From NCBI RefSeq assembly GCF_900230285.1, contig NZ_OCNK01000003.1, forward strand, positions 620,001 to 684,000: 64,000 bases of DNA, in the 5' to 3' direction. The notes beneath the pieces were generated by a model. It did not search any database and was not told the origin of the DNA. It worked only from the letters and a program-made list of their open reading frames with translations. This DNA comes from Blastococcus haudaquaticus. GTDB lineage: Bacteria > Actinomycetota > Actinomycetes > Mycobacteriales > Geodermatophilaceae. Of this stretch, positions 36,650-44,738 are shown piece after piece. Position numbers and translations under genes: made by a program. Within the stretch, counting starts at the first letter, position 1. Each line of letters starts with the position of its first letter.

Positions 36650-37792
36650 CTACGCGGCGATGCGGCGGCGGCCGGCCTTGGGCAGGCCCTCGGTCACCGG
36701 GGCCTCGAAGCCCGGCCGGTGCATTCCGCCCTTCACGCCCCGGGCGCCCAGGTGCATGACGAAGGCCAGCACCCGCGCGACGGCGGTGAACAGCTGCGCC
36801 GGCACCTCCTGGCCCAGCTCGCACGAGGAGTGCAGGGCCCGGGCCAGCGGGATGTCCTGCACCATCGGCACCCGCGCCTCCTCGGCGAGGGCACGCAGCT
36901 TGGCGGCGACCTCGCCCGCGCCCTTCGCCACCACGCGCGGGGCTCCCTTGGCCGGGTCGTACTTCAGGGCGACGGCGACGTGCGTCGGGTTCACCAGGAG
37001 CACGTCGGCGTCGGCGACCTCGCTCATCATCCGGTTGCGGGACATCGACATCTGCACGCCGCGGCGGTGCGCCTTCATGTGCGGGTCACCCTCGGCCTGC
37101 TTGTGCTCCTGGGTGATCTCGTACTTGCTCATCCTGAGCTGCTTCATCATCTTCTTCCGCACGACGACGTAGTCGGCGACCGCGATGACCAGGCCGGTGA
37201 CGGCGACGACGCGGAACATCAGGATGGCCGAGTCGGTGAACGTGGCGACCACGGCGGAGAGCGGCAGCGCGCCGGCGGCGGACACCAGCGCCTGCGCGCG
37301 GTCGCTGGTGACGATCACGACCGTGGCGAGGGCCGCGGTCTTGATGATGGCCTTGGTCGACTCCCACAGGCCCTGGGTGCCGAACATCTTCTTGATGCCG
37401 GGGAAGGGGTTGAGCTTCTTCAGCGTCGGCTTCATCGACTTGGTCGCGAAGGTGACGCCGCCCTGGGCCGCCGAGGCCACGGTGCCGACGACCATCATGC
37501 CGAGGGCCATCGGCATCATCGTCGTCAGGAACACGCTCAGCGCCTCGCCCAGCAGGATCGAGATCTTCTCGGGCTGGGGGTCGTTGGCGACCGAGCTGAT
37601 CTGCACGAACAGCTGCTGGACCGCCTCGAACCCGTTGCTCACCACGATCGGCAGCAGGACGCTGGCGGCCGCGATGCCCAGCCACGTGCCCAGCTCCTGG
37701 GTGCGGGGGATCTGCCCTTCCTTGCGCGCCTTCTTCAGGCGCTGCGGAGTGGGCTGCTCGGTCTTCTCCCCGCCGGGACCGTCCTTAGCCAC
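36650..37792 (-). CDS. flhB: Flagellar export protein FlhB
   Basis: A 380-residue protein with four membrane segments and a cytoplasmic domain containing the autocleavage site NPTH at residues 268-271. Cleavage between Asn and Pro switches export from rod/hook to filament substrates with help from FliK. The N-terminus GEKTEQPTPQRLKKARKEGQ is the family hallmark. It starts (GTG) 12 bases after the fliR stop. Confidence 0.95.
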   Translation of the reverse strand: MAKDGPGGEKTEQPTPQRLKKARKEGQIPRTQELGTWLGIAAASVLLPIVVSNGFEAVQQLFVQISSVANDPQPEKISILLGEALSVFLTTMMPMALGMMVVGTVASAAQGGVTFATKSMKPTLKKLNPFPGIKKMFGTQGLWESTKAIIKTAALATVVIVTSDRAQALVSAAGALPLSAVVATFTDSAILMFRVVAVTGLVIAVADYVVVRKKMMKQLRMSKYEITQEHKQAEGDPHMKAHRRGVQMSMSRNRMMSEVADADVLLVNPTHVAVALKYDPAKGAPRVVAKGAGEVAAKLRALAEEARVPMVQDIPLARALHSSCELGQEVPAQLFTAVARVLAFVMHLGARGVKGGMHRPGFEAPVTEGLPKAGRRRIAA

Positions 37793-37803
37793 GAGTCACC
37801 CCC

Positions 37804-38568
37804 TCATCCGCTCCGCAGGGAGACCATGGCGCGCGTCGCGTGCTCCAGCAGGGCGTCCAGGGCAGGCGGCAGCAGGGGGAAGGTGAGGCCGAGCATCGTG
37901 AGGGTCAGCAGGATCTTGACCGGGAAGCCGAAGGAGAAGATGTTCAGCGCGGGCGCGGCGCGGCTGAGCAGGGCCAGGGCGACGTCGGCCAGCAGCAGCA
38001 CCGCCACCATCGGTCCGGCGATCTGCAGCGCGGCCAGGAACATCATGGTGAGCGCGGTCAGCAGCACCGCGGCGAGCTGATCCGTGGGCACGTCCCCGCC
38101 CACGGGCAGCCCGACGTAGGACGTCGCGAACCCCTTGACGATCAGCAGGTGACCGCCGCTGGTGAACAGCAGGGTGATGGCCAGCAGGTAGTGCAGCCGG
38201 CCGATCGACGAGTTCTGGGTCATCGAGAGCGGGTCGTAGGCCGGCTGCAGCGAGAAACCGCCGGCGAGGTCGAGCAGGTCGCCCGCCATCTGCACGGCCT
38301 GGAAGAGCACCTGGACGACGAAGCCCAGGGCCGCCCCGATGATCACCTCGGTGACGGCGGCGACCACCAGGAACCCGGCGGTCGGCTCCGGCAGGGTGGG
38401 CGCGATCTGGGTCGAGAGCAGCAGCGACAGCGCGAGGGCGAACGCGGCCTTGACCGGTCCGGGGATGGTGCGGGAGTTGAAGGGCGGCGCCATCAGCACG
38501 AAGCCGGTAGCCCGTGCGGTCCCCAGGAGGAGTGCCGCCAGCGTGACTGCCGGGACCGAGAGGTCCAT
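37804..38568 (-). CDS. fliR: Flagellar export protein FliR
   Basis: A 254-residue membrane protein with about six hydrophobic segments and the FliR pattern TGFVLMAPPFNSRTIPGPVKA near the N-terminus. It is part of the FliPQR export gate complex. It lies between fliQ and flhB with gaps of 7 and 11 bases, in the standard order. Confidence 0.93.
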   Translation of the reverse strand: MDLSVPAVTLAALLLGTARATGFVLMAPPFNSRTIPGPVKAAFALALSLLLSTQIAPTLPEPTAGFLVVAAVTEVIIGAALGFVVQVLFQAVQMAGDLLDLAGGFSLQPAYDPLSMTQNSSIGRLHYLLAITLLFTSGGHLLIVKGFATSYVGLPVGGDVPTDQLAAVLLTALTMMFLAALQIAGPMVAVLLLADVALALLSRAAPALNIFSFGFPVKILLTLTMLGLTFPLLPPALDALLEHATRAMVSLRSG

Positions 38569-38575
38569 CGCGGCC

Positions 38576-38854
38576 TCAGGTCCGGTCGAGCAGCGCCGGG
38601 AGCTGGTCGAACAGGCTGTGGGTGAAGCTGACCAGCTCGGCCAGCACCCAGTTGCCGGTGACCAGCAGCGCGATGGCGACGGCGACGATCTTCGGGACGA
38701 ACGAGAGGGTCTGCTCCTGGATCTGGGTCGCCGCCTGGAACAGCGAGATCAGGAAACCGACCAGCAGCGCGGTGATGAGGACCGGGGCAGCGACCTTGGC
38801 CGCCACCATCATGGTCTGCGCGGCGATCTGGGTGACGTCGGCGTCGCTCATCAA
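38576..38854 (-). CDS. fliQ: Flagellar export protein FliQ
   Basis: A 92-residue protein with two hydrophobic segments (about residues 15-37 and 53-74) separated by a charged turn (QAATQIQEQTLSFVPK), typical of FliQ. It wraps the FliP-FliR core of the export gate. Its ATG overlaps the fliP stop by four bases. Confidence 0.93.
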   Translation of the reverse strand: MMSDADVTQIAAQTMMVAAKVAAPVLITALLVGFLISLFQAATQIQEQTLSFVPKIVAVAIALLVTGNWVLAELVSFTHSLFDQLPALLDRT

Positions 38855-39702
38855 CCACCACCCCCGTAGGAACCGACCAGCGCGGTGGTGATGAGGGCCC
38901 AGCCGTCGACGACGACGAAGAGCAGGAGCTTGAAGGGCAGCGACACGATGGTCGGCGGCACCATCATCATGCCCATCGCCATCAGCGAGGCGCTGACCAG
39001 CATGTCCAGCACCAGGAACGGGATGAAGACGACGAGCCCGATGATGAAGGCGCTCTTGAGCTCGGACAGCACGAACGCCGGGATGAGGGTGGTCATGCTG
39101 ACCTCCTGCGGCGTCGCCGGGGCCTCCTCGCCGGAGAGCCCGATCATCAGCTGCAGCTCGTCGTCCCGGGTGTTGCCCAGCAGGAAGTCGCGCAGCGGGA
39201 CGACGCCGGAGTCGTAGGCCTGGGCCACCGTCATCGTCCCGTTCATGTACGGCTGGAGGGCGACCTCGTTGATGTCGGAGAAGACCGGCCCCATCACGAA
39301 CAGGGTCAGGAACAGCGCGATGCCGGTGAGCACCTGGTTCGGCGGCGAGGACGGGAGGCCGAGGGCGTTCCGCGTCAGCCCGAGCACCACGATGATCTTG
39401 GTGAACGAGGTGGCGAGCAGGAGGACGGACGGCGCCACCGACAGCACCGTGATCGCGAGGATCAGCGTGATGGAGCTGCTGGGCGACCCGTCGCCGATGG
39501 AGATGTCGACGTTGCCGTCACCAGGAACGACCGGCGCGGTCGGCGCCGTCGGCTCGGTGGGCGCCGTCGGTGCCGCCGAGGCGGGCCCGGCGAGCAGGAA
39601 CGCCGCCACGGTGCACAGCAGCGCGAGGAGCAGCACCAGGGCGGCCCGCTGACGCGTCGCGGTGGCCCCGGACGCCCGGAGCGGGCGCACGGACGACGTC
39701 AT
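38851..39702 (-). CDS. fliP: Flagellar export protein FliP
   Basis: A 283-residue protein. A signal-peptide-like N-terminus ending GPASAAP is followed by an unusual Pro/Thr/Ala spacer (APTAPTEPTAPTAP) and then the conserved FliP core, beginning FTKIIVVLGLTRNALG with SSPPNQVLTGIALFLT and ending in the VSASLMAMGMMMVPP block. FliP forms the pore of the export gate. Start and stop codons overlap fliO and fliQ by four bases. Confidence 0.95.
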   Translation of the reverse strand: MTSSVRPLRASGATATRQRAALVLLLALLCTVAAFLLAGPASAAPTAPTEPTAPTAPVVPGDGNVDISIGDGSPSSSITLILAITVLSVAPSVLLLATSFTKIIVVLGLTRNALGLPSSPPNQVLTGIALFLTLFVMGPVFSDINEVALQPYMNGTMTVAQAYDSGVVPLRDFLLGNTRDDELQLMIGLSGEEAPATPQEVSMTTLIPAFVLSELKSAFIIGLVVFIPFLVLDMLVSASLMAMGMMMVPPTIVSLPFKLLLFVVVDGWALITTALVGSYGGGG

Positions 39703-40133
39703 GACTTGCGGACCGTGCGCTCGCGCAGCTGGTTGACGAAGACGCCCCAGCCGTTGCGGTCGAAGACCGAGCCGGCCAGCGCGGGGCTGGCGGAGCGGGC
39801 CGCGAGGGCGTGGGTCTCCTCGCCGGCCCCCTCGGCGGTCGCGGCGGCGACGTGCACGGGGGCCCGCCGCTCGCGCAGGGCGGCGTCGACGGCGTCGGCG
39901 TCCACCTCGGCCAGCAGGGTGATCTGCTCCTCGGTCGCTCCCACGACGAGGACGACGTCGGCGATCCGGACGACGTTGACGGTGCTGGTGCGGCCCATCC
40001 GCTGGCGGGCCACGACCTCGATCAGGCCGTTGCCCTGCCCGAGGCCGCGCTTCTTGGCGACGCGGGCGGCGAAGAGGAGGACGACGGCGATGAAGGCCAG
40101 CGAGAGGACGAGGCGGATGATCATCCAGGTCAT
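39699..40133 (-). CDS. fliO: Flagellar biosynthetic protein FliO
   Basis: A 144-residue protein: one N-terminal membrane segment (about residues 5-24), then a cytoplasmic domain with the pattern LIEVVARQRMGRTSTVNVVRIADVVLVVGATEEQITLL, typical of FliO. FliO assists assembly of the FliP ring. It overlaps fliN and fliP by four bases on each side. Confidence 0.88.
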   Translation of the reverse strand: MTWMIIRLVLSLAFIAVVLLFAARVAKKRGLGQGNGLIEVVARQRMGRTSTVNVVRIADVVLVVGATEEQITLLAEVDADAVDAALRERRAPVHVAAATAEGAGEETHALAARSASPALAGSVFDRNGWGVFVNQLRERTVRKS

Positions 40134-40870
40134 GCGCTCTGCCCCAGCTCGGCGGCGGCCGCGTCGTTGACGATCTCGCTGATGCGCAGGCCGAAGTCCT
40201 CGTCGACGACCACGACCTCGCCGCGGGCGATCAGGGTGCCGTTGACCAGCAGGTCGGCGGGCGCGCTGGCGGCGCGGTCGAGCTCGACCACCTCGCCGGG
40301 GTGCAGCGAGAGCAGCTCCTGCACGGTCATGCGGGTGCGGCCGATCTCGACGGTCACCTCCATCGCCACGTGCCGGAGGAGGTCGAGGCTGCCCCGCCTG
40401 GCCTGGTTCGTCGTCGGCAGGGTCACCTGCAGCGCGAACGTCGCCTGGTGCTCGGTGCCGGCCATGAGGGGGACCGCCACGAACATGCCCTTGTCGCGCA
40501 TGCCGTCCAGTGCGGCCACCGGCTCCTCGATGCGCTCCGAGGCGACGCGGACGCGGCCGAGGGTCGCCGCGGCGGCCTCGAGCGCCGGCCGCAGCGCGGC
40601 GGCGACGTCCATCCGGCCGACGGGCGAGTTGTTGAGGGCCTCGACCACCTCGGCGGAGATCACCAGGACGATGTCGCCGCTGACCTCGCCGGACAGGCCG
40701 GCCGACACCGCCTGCGTGGCCCCGGGGGGCAGCGCGACGCCGTCCGGGTCGCTGACGGGGGCGCCGGGGACGAGCTCCACCGTGGCCGGGACCAGGGCGG
40801 CGGCGGCGCGGGCGGCAGCCGTGACCACCGCGGAGACGGTCTGGGAGTCCTGGGACGTGTCGGTGCTCAT
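40130..40870 (-). CDS. fliN: Flagellar motor switch protein FliN (FliY-like, two-domain)
   Basis: A 246-residue protein, longer than the about 130 of minimal FliN. The N-terminal 160 residues resemble the CheC-like domain of FliY (SGDIVLVISAEVVEALNN). The C-terminal SpoA/FliN domain reads MEVTVEIGRTRMTVQELLSLHPGEVVELD, about residues 165-240. It forms the C-ring base with FliM and FliG. Whether the N-terminal domain can dephosphorylate CheY is unknown; no CheY is encoded nearby. It overlaps fliM and fliO by four bases. Confidence 0.92.
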   Translation of the reverse strand: MSTDTSQDSQTVSAVVTAAARAAAALVPATVELVPGAPVSDPDGVALPPGATQAVSAGLSGEVSGDIVLVISAEVVEALNNSPVGRMDVAAALRPALEAAAATLGRVRVASERIEEPVAALDGMRDKGMFVAVPLMAGTEHQATFALQVTLPTTNQARRGSLDLLRHVAMEVTVEIGRTRMTVQELLSLHPGEVVELDRAASAPADLLVNGTLIARGEVVVVDEDFGLRISEIVNDAAAAELGQSA

Positions 40871-41910
40871 GCGGAGTCCTTCGCGGCGGCGTACGGGGTC
40901 GGGACGATGGCGGCGGCCAGTCGGCGCCGGTGGTTGCTGGCGATCGCGTACGCGAAGGTCACGTCGTTGGTCGTGACCTCGAGTGGCGCGTCCGGCGGGT
41001 GCCGCAGGAGCAGCACGTCGCCGACGGCGAGGGAGAGCAGGTCGGCCGAGGAGACGGTCAGCGGCGCGAACCGCACGCTGACGTCCACGGGCACGAGGTT
41101 GAGCCGGGCGCTGAGCGCCTCGGCAGCGCGCTTGCGCTTGGCCAGGGCCGTCTCCGACAGCTGCGGGGAGGCGGCGTTGTTCAGGGCCTGGGCGAAGGAG
41201 GAGAAGGGCAGGACGAGCGTGGCCTCGCCCTCGCGGCTGCCCACCGCCATCGTGAACGTGGCCACCATGACCGTGTCCGATCCCGCGGCCGCCTGGGCCA
41301 GCTGCGGGTTGTACTCGTGACCCAGCAGGGCCGGCTGCAGCTCGGTGATGGGGCCGAACGAGGTGGCGAACTCGTCGAGCAGCCGGTTCAGGAGGTGGTT
41401 GGTGATGGTGGTCTCCATCGCCGTCATCGGCCGGTTGGGCTGGCCGGCGCTGCCGGATCCGCCGAGCATGTGGTCGACGACCGCCATGGCGATGTCGAGC
41501 GGGTAGGCCAGCAGGCCCTTCCCGGCCAGCGGCTCCAGGCTGAACGTGGAGATGAACACCGGGTCGGGCAGCGTCACGATGTAGTCGTCGTAGGAGAACT
41601 GCTCGATCGAGACGAGCTCGAGGCGGGCCCCCGCCCGGAGGAACGTGGTGAGGATCGTCGTCGCCTGGCGGGCGAAGGACTCCTGCGCGATCTGCATGAC
41701 CCGGACGTGCTCGCGGGAGAGCTTCGTCGGGCGGCGGAAGTCGTAGGTGCGGGGTTCCCCGCGCCGGTTGCGGGCGCTGGTCCCGGCGCCGGGGGAGGGC
41801 GGTCCCGCGGGGGCCGGCGGCTGGGCCGCGGCGGTCGGGGACTCCGGTGTCTCCTCCGGGGACTGGGGACCCGCCTCGCCGGCGTCCGGTCCTGTCGCTG
41901 GCTGAGTCAC
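40867..41910 (-). CDS. fliM: Flagellar motor switch protein FliM
   Basis: About 347 residues. A Pro-rich N-terminal tail (about 50 residues) precedes the conserved RPTKLSREHVRVMQIAQESFARQ segment, a CheC-like middle domain with the LGGSGSAGQPNRPMTAME loop, and a C-terminal SpoA domain. I chose the GTG at 41910 because GAGG lies about six bases upstream; the in-frame ATG at 41922 falls inside the -10 of the sigma-28-type promoter (41919-41926) and so would probably not be transcribed. The mRNA leader would be at most a few bases. Confidence 0.92.
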   Translation of the reverse strand: MTQPATGPDAGEAGPQSPEETPESPTAAAQPPAPAGPPSPGAGTSARNRRGEPRTYDFRRPTKLSREHVRVMQIAQESFARQATTILTTFLRAGARLELVSIEQFSYDDYIVTLPDPVFISTFSLEPLAGKGLLAYPLDIAMAVVDHMLGGSGSAGQPNRPMTAMETTITNHLLNRLLDEFATSFGPITELQPALLGHEYNPQLAQAAAGSDTVMVATFTMAVGSREGEATLVLPFSSFAQALNNAASPQLSETALAKRKRAAEALSARLNLVPVDVSVRFAPLTVSSADLLSLAVGDVLLLRHPPDAPLEVTTNDVTFAYAIASNHRRRLAAAIVPTPYAAAKDSA

Positions 41911-41918
41911 ATTCCACC

Positions 41919-41946
41919 TCATCGGCGGACCCGGGGGCGACCCTGA
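41919..41946 (-). promoter_or_regulatory. Sigma-28-type promoter of fliM operon
   Basis: The minus strand reads TCAG (41946-41943), 16 bases, then GCCGATGA (41926-41919), about 8 bases before the fliM GTG. The spacing equals that of the fliC and fliA sites. It would drive fliM-fliN-fliO-fliP-fliQ-fliR-flhB. Confidence 0.75.
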
Positions 41947-42017
41947 CCGGCGGTGACCGGACCCTCACCGGTGCGGGAGGGGTGTGACGGGTGGTGCGGG
42001 CCGTGCTCGACGCGTGA

Positions 42018-42052
42018 CGTCCTCCGGCCGTCCGATGGACGGCCGGAGGACG
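42018..42052 (-). terminator. Terminator after fliL
   Basis: A perfect 16-bp inverted repeat (cgtcctccggccgtcc) with a three-base loop lies 30 bases downstream of the fliL stop. It separates the flbD-motAB-fliL unit from the fliM operon. Confidence 0.85.
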
Positions 42053-42082
42053 GCAGGAGACGGCCGACGGCCGGCGCCCGGA

Positions 42083-42547
42083 CTACTGGGTGACGTACTC
42101 CGTGTAGTAGATCCCCATCACCATCGGGACGTCGTGCTCGGTGTAGGCCGCGATGATCTTCTCCTCCAGCGCCGCCTTGAGCGCGTCCCGGGCGCCGGTG
42201 ACGTCGGCCGGAGCCGCCTGGGAGAACGTGGAGATGATCTGGTCGTAGGCCTTCGCGCCGTCCACGGATGCGCCGCCGTGACCGCCGCCGGCCGCGTCGA
42301 CGGTGATCTCCAGCGTGATGCCGACCTTCAGGTAGCCGCCGCCGGCCAGGTTGACCGCGATGGGCTCCAGGGCGACGTACCCACCGTGCTCCGGCTCCGC
42401 CGCCTCCGCCTCACCGGACCCGGCGAAGAGGAAGAAGTACGCGGCACCGGCCGCGGCGACGAGGAGGACGGCGAGGATGAGGACGAGCTTCTTCTTGCCG
42501 CCCTTGGCCTCGACCTCGTCGGTCTCGGCGCTCTTGTCCTTGCTCAT
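42083..42547 (-). CDS. fliL: Flagellar basal-body-associated protein FliL
   Basis: A 154-residue protein: a charged cytoplasmic start, one membrane segment (KLVLILAVLLVAAAGAAYFFLF, about residues 20-41), and a periplasmic domain ending DALKAALEEKIIAAYTEHDVPMVMGIYYTEYVTQ, typical of FliL. FliL surrounds the stators and supports torque. Its ATG overlaps the motB stop by four bases. Confidence 0.88.
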   Translation of the reverse strand: MSKDKSAETDEVEAKGGKKKLVLILAVLLVAAAGAAYFFLFAGSGEAEAAEPEHGGYVALEPIAVNLAGGGYLKVGITLEITVDAAGGGHGGASVDGAKAYDQIISTFSQAAPADVTGARDALKAALEEKIIAAYTEHDVPMVMGIYYTEYVTQ

Positions 42548-43455
42548 GGTGTTGCCTCCTGGGTGGCCTGCTGAGTGGCATCGATGCCCGGCAGGAGCGC
42601 GTTGGCCTCTGCCGATGCGGTGGACAGGACGACGATGTCGACGCGCCGGTTGACGGAGATCGCGTTCGGGTCGGTCACCGGGACGAGTGGCCGCGTCGAG
42701 CTGTGCGCGTCGGCCGACATCCGGTCCTGGGGGACGCCCGCACCGGCCAGGTAGCGCACGACGGTCGTGGCGCGGTAGGCCGACAGCTCCCAGTTCGACG
42801 GCCACGCGCCGCCGGGGGAGACCGGCAGGTGGTTGGCGTGCCCCTCGATGGTGAGCTGGTTCGGCAGGTCGGTGAGCGTGGGTGCGACGGCGGTGAGGAT
42901 CGCCGCGCCGCCGGAGCGCAGCACCGCCTCCTCGGCGTCGAAGAGCACCTGGTCGGCGACGATGTGCACCACGAGACCGCGCTCGTCGATCTCGAACTGC
43001 GCGGCGCCGGGGTAGCCGGCCGCGGCCAGGGCGGCCTCCAGCCGCTCCCGCGCTGCGGCGAGCTCGTCGTAGGCGGCGGCCGCTTCCGCGGCGACGTTCT
43101 TGGCGCGCTCGGCGGCCGCGGCAGCAGCGGCGGCGTCGACCTCGGCCTTCTCGACCGTGGGATCCGGCGGGATGGCGGAGGCGATGTCGATGGCGCCGTT
43201 CAGCCCGTCGAGCACCGAGCCCTCCGGGGTGGGACCCGGCTGGACGGTGATCGGCCCGCCGAAGGCCGTGGCCATGCCCTTGGACAGGGCGGCGAACTTC
43301 TGCTCGTCGACCTTGCTCATGGCGAAGAGCACGACGAACAGCACGAACAGCAGCGTCATCATGTCGAAGGCGGACACCAGCCACCGTTCGTGGTTCTCGT
43401 GCTCCTCGTGCTCCTCGTGCTTCTTGCCGCGGCGGCGGCCGTGACCGGTGCTCAC
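42544..43455 (-). CDS. motB: Flagellar stator protein MotB
   Basis: A 303-residue protein with a His/Glu-rich N-terminus and a single membrane segment holding the essential proton-binding Asp31 (AFDMMTLLFVLFVVLFAMS). A C-terminal OmpA-like peptidoglycan-binding domain has IEGHANHLP and ISVNRRVDIV. It anchors the stator to the wall. The His/Glu repeat at residues 12-24 (KHEEHEEHENHE) is unusual and could bind metal or merely be a charged linker. It is read with motA and fliL. Confidence 0.93.
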   Translation of the reverse strand: MSTGHGRRRGKKHEEHEEHENHERWLVSAFDMMTLLFVLFVVLFAMSKVDEQKFAALSKGMATAFGGPITVQPGPTPEGSVLDGLNGAIDIASAIPPDPTVEKAEVDAAAAAAAAERAKNVAAEAAAAYDELAAARERLEAALAAAGYPGAAQFEIDERGLVVHIVADQVLFDAEEAVLRSGGAAILTAVAPTLTDLPNQLTIEGHANHLPVSPGGAWPSNWELSAYRATTVVRYLAGAGVPQDRMSADAHSSTRPLVPVTDPNAISVNRRVDIVVLSTASAEANALLPGIDATQQATQEATP

Positions 43456-43459
43456 GACG

Positions 43460-44230
43460 TCATGCCGCTTCCTTGGCCAGCGAGCCAGGCGGCACGAGCG
43501 AGGTCAGCTTGAGCCGCACGGCGCGCGGGCTGGTGCCCGCCTGGATCTCGGTGATCCCCTCGACGAGCAGTTCCATCTGCGCGGCCTGCAGCTCGCTGAC
43601 CCGCAGGATCTTGGCGCCCATCGGCAGGAACCAGAAGTTGGCCGCCATGACGCCCCAGAGCGTGGCGATGAAGGCCGCGGAGACCATCGGACCGAGCGTC
43701 TCGGGGTTGTTCAGGTTCCCCATGACGTTCATCAGGCCGACGATGCAGCCCAGGATGCCGATGGTCGGCGCGTAGCCGCCCATGGCGTTCATGAACTTGG
43801 CCGCGACCTTGTCCTCCGCCTTCTTGGCCGCGATCTCGCTCTCCAGGACGGTGCGCAGCTCTTCGGGGTCGGTGCCGTCGATCCCCATCTGCAGCCCACG
43901 CTTGAGGAAGGGGTCCTCGATCGCCTTGACCTGGGCCTCGAGCGCGAGCAGGCCCTCCTTACGGGCCTTCTCCGCGAGGGTGACCAGCGTCTGGATCTGG
44001 TCGTTCGGCGGCGGCACCTTCGCCGGCAGCACGGCCATCTTGAACCAGCTGCCGACCTTCTTGAGGTCGTCCATCGTCTGGCTGGCCGCCGCCGCACCGA
44101 AGGTCGCGATGACGACCAGGACGATCGCCGGCAGGAAGATCAGCGCCGTCGGGGAGACGCCCTCGAGGGTCATGAAGACGAACAGGGCGATGATGGAGAC
44201 GGCGAACCCGATCAGGGTGGCGGGATCCAC
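43460..44230 (-). CDS. motA: Flagellar stator protein MotA
   Basis: A 256-residue protein with four membrane segments and the conserved TIGILGCIVGLMNVMGNL (third segment) and AFIATLWGVMAANFWFLP (fourth segment) regions bearing the prolines used in proton flow. The cytoplasmic loop carries the charged residues that contact FliG. GTG start, two bases after flbD. It forms the proton channel with MotB. Confidence 0.95.
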   Translation of the reverse strand: MDPATLIGFAVSIIALFVFMTLEGVSPTALIFLPAIVLVVIATFGAAAASQTMDDLKKVGSWFKMAVLPAKVPPPNDQIQTLVTLAEKARKEGLLALEAQVKAIEDPFLKRGLQMGIDGTDPEELRTVLESEIAAKKAEDKVAAKFMNAMGGYAPTIGILGCIVGLMNVMGNLNNPETLGPMVSAAFIATLWGVMAANFWFLPMGAKILRVSELQAAQMELLVEGITEIQAGTSPRAVRLKLTSLVPPGSLAKEAA

Positions 44231-44232
44231 GG

Positions 44233-44517
44233 TCAGCGCTCCTCGCGGGAGGGGAACGGCACGACCGACGAGACGCCGGTGGCGTCCGCGGCGGGGGCCT
44301 GCGGCCGGTACTCGCCCCGGTCCATCTCGTAGGAGGTCGCGAGGATGCCGGCGCGGTACTCGCGGATCTCCGTGAGCACCTCGTCCACGGTCTCCTTCAC
44401 CACGTACTTGGTGCCGTCGACGAGGAAGGCCACCGTGTCGGGGTGCGCCTCGACCCGCTCGATCAGGTCGGCGTTCAGCGCGAAGTGCTCACCGTTCAGG
44501 CGCGTCACACGGATCAC
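44233..44517 (-). CDS. flbD: FlbD-family flagellar protein
   Basis: A 94-residue protein. The N-terminal 65 residues match the FlbD/SwrD family: IRVTRLNGEHFALNADLIERVEAHPDTVAFLVDGTKYVVKETVDEV. A 30-residue extension of low complexity follows. In Bacillus, SwrD raises stator-driven power, which fits its place as first gene before motA. GTG start with GAGGA about seven bases upstream. It follows a sigma-28-type promoter at 44570-44597. Confidence 0.85.
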   Translation of the reverse strand: MIRVTRLNGEHFALNADLIERVEAHPDTVAFLVDGTKYVVKETVDEVLTEIREYRAGILATSYEMDRGEYRPQAPAADATGVSSVVPFPSREER

Positions 44518-44569
44518 GGTTAGGTCCTCTTGCTCGTTGGGGCCGATTCCGGGGGGAACGGCACTCTTC

Positions 44570-44597
44570 TCTTCGGCTGACCAGCGCACTTCCTTGA
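44570..44597 (-). promoter_or_regulatory. Sigma-28-type promoter of flbD-motA-motB-fliL
   Basis: The minus strand reads TCAA (44597-44594), 16 bases, then GCCGAAGA (44577-44570). The -10 differs from the other sites by one base in the core. The transcript would have a leader of about 45 bases. Confidence 0.72.
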
Positions 44598-44650
44598 GCC
44601 GAACGGCTGGGAAGGCACCCGTGGGAACCCCGGGATACCGGGGAAATGGA

Positions 44651-44687
44651 GCGGCCCGGCCACCCTCGGGAGGAGTGACCGGGCCGC
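44651..44687 (-). terminator. Terminator after flgE
   Basis: A 13-bp stem with one G-T pair (gcggcccggccac with gtgaccgggccgc) and an 11-base loop that can itself pair. It ends the long flgB-to-flgE unit. Confidence 0.82.
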
Positions 44688-44738
44688 CGCCGTGACGTGC
44701 TGGGACGGCCTCTCCGCGGCGGGCGGAGAGGTCCTTCA

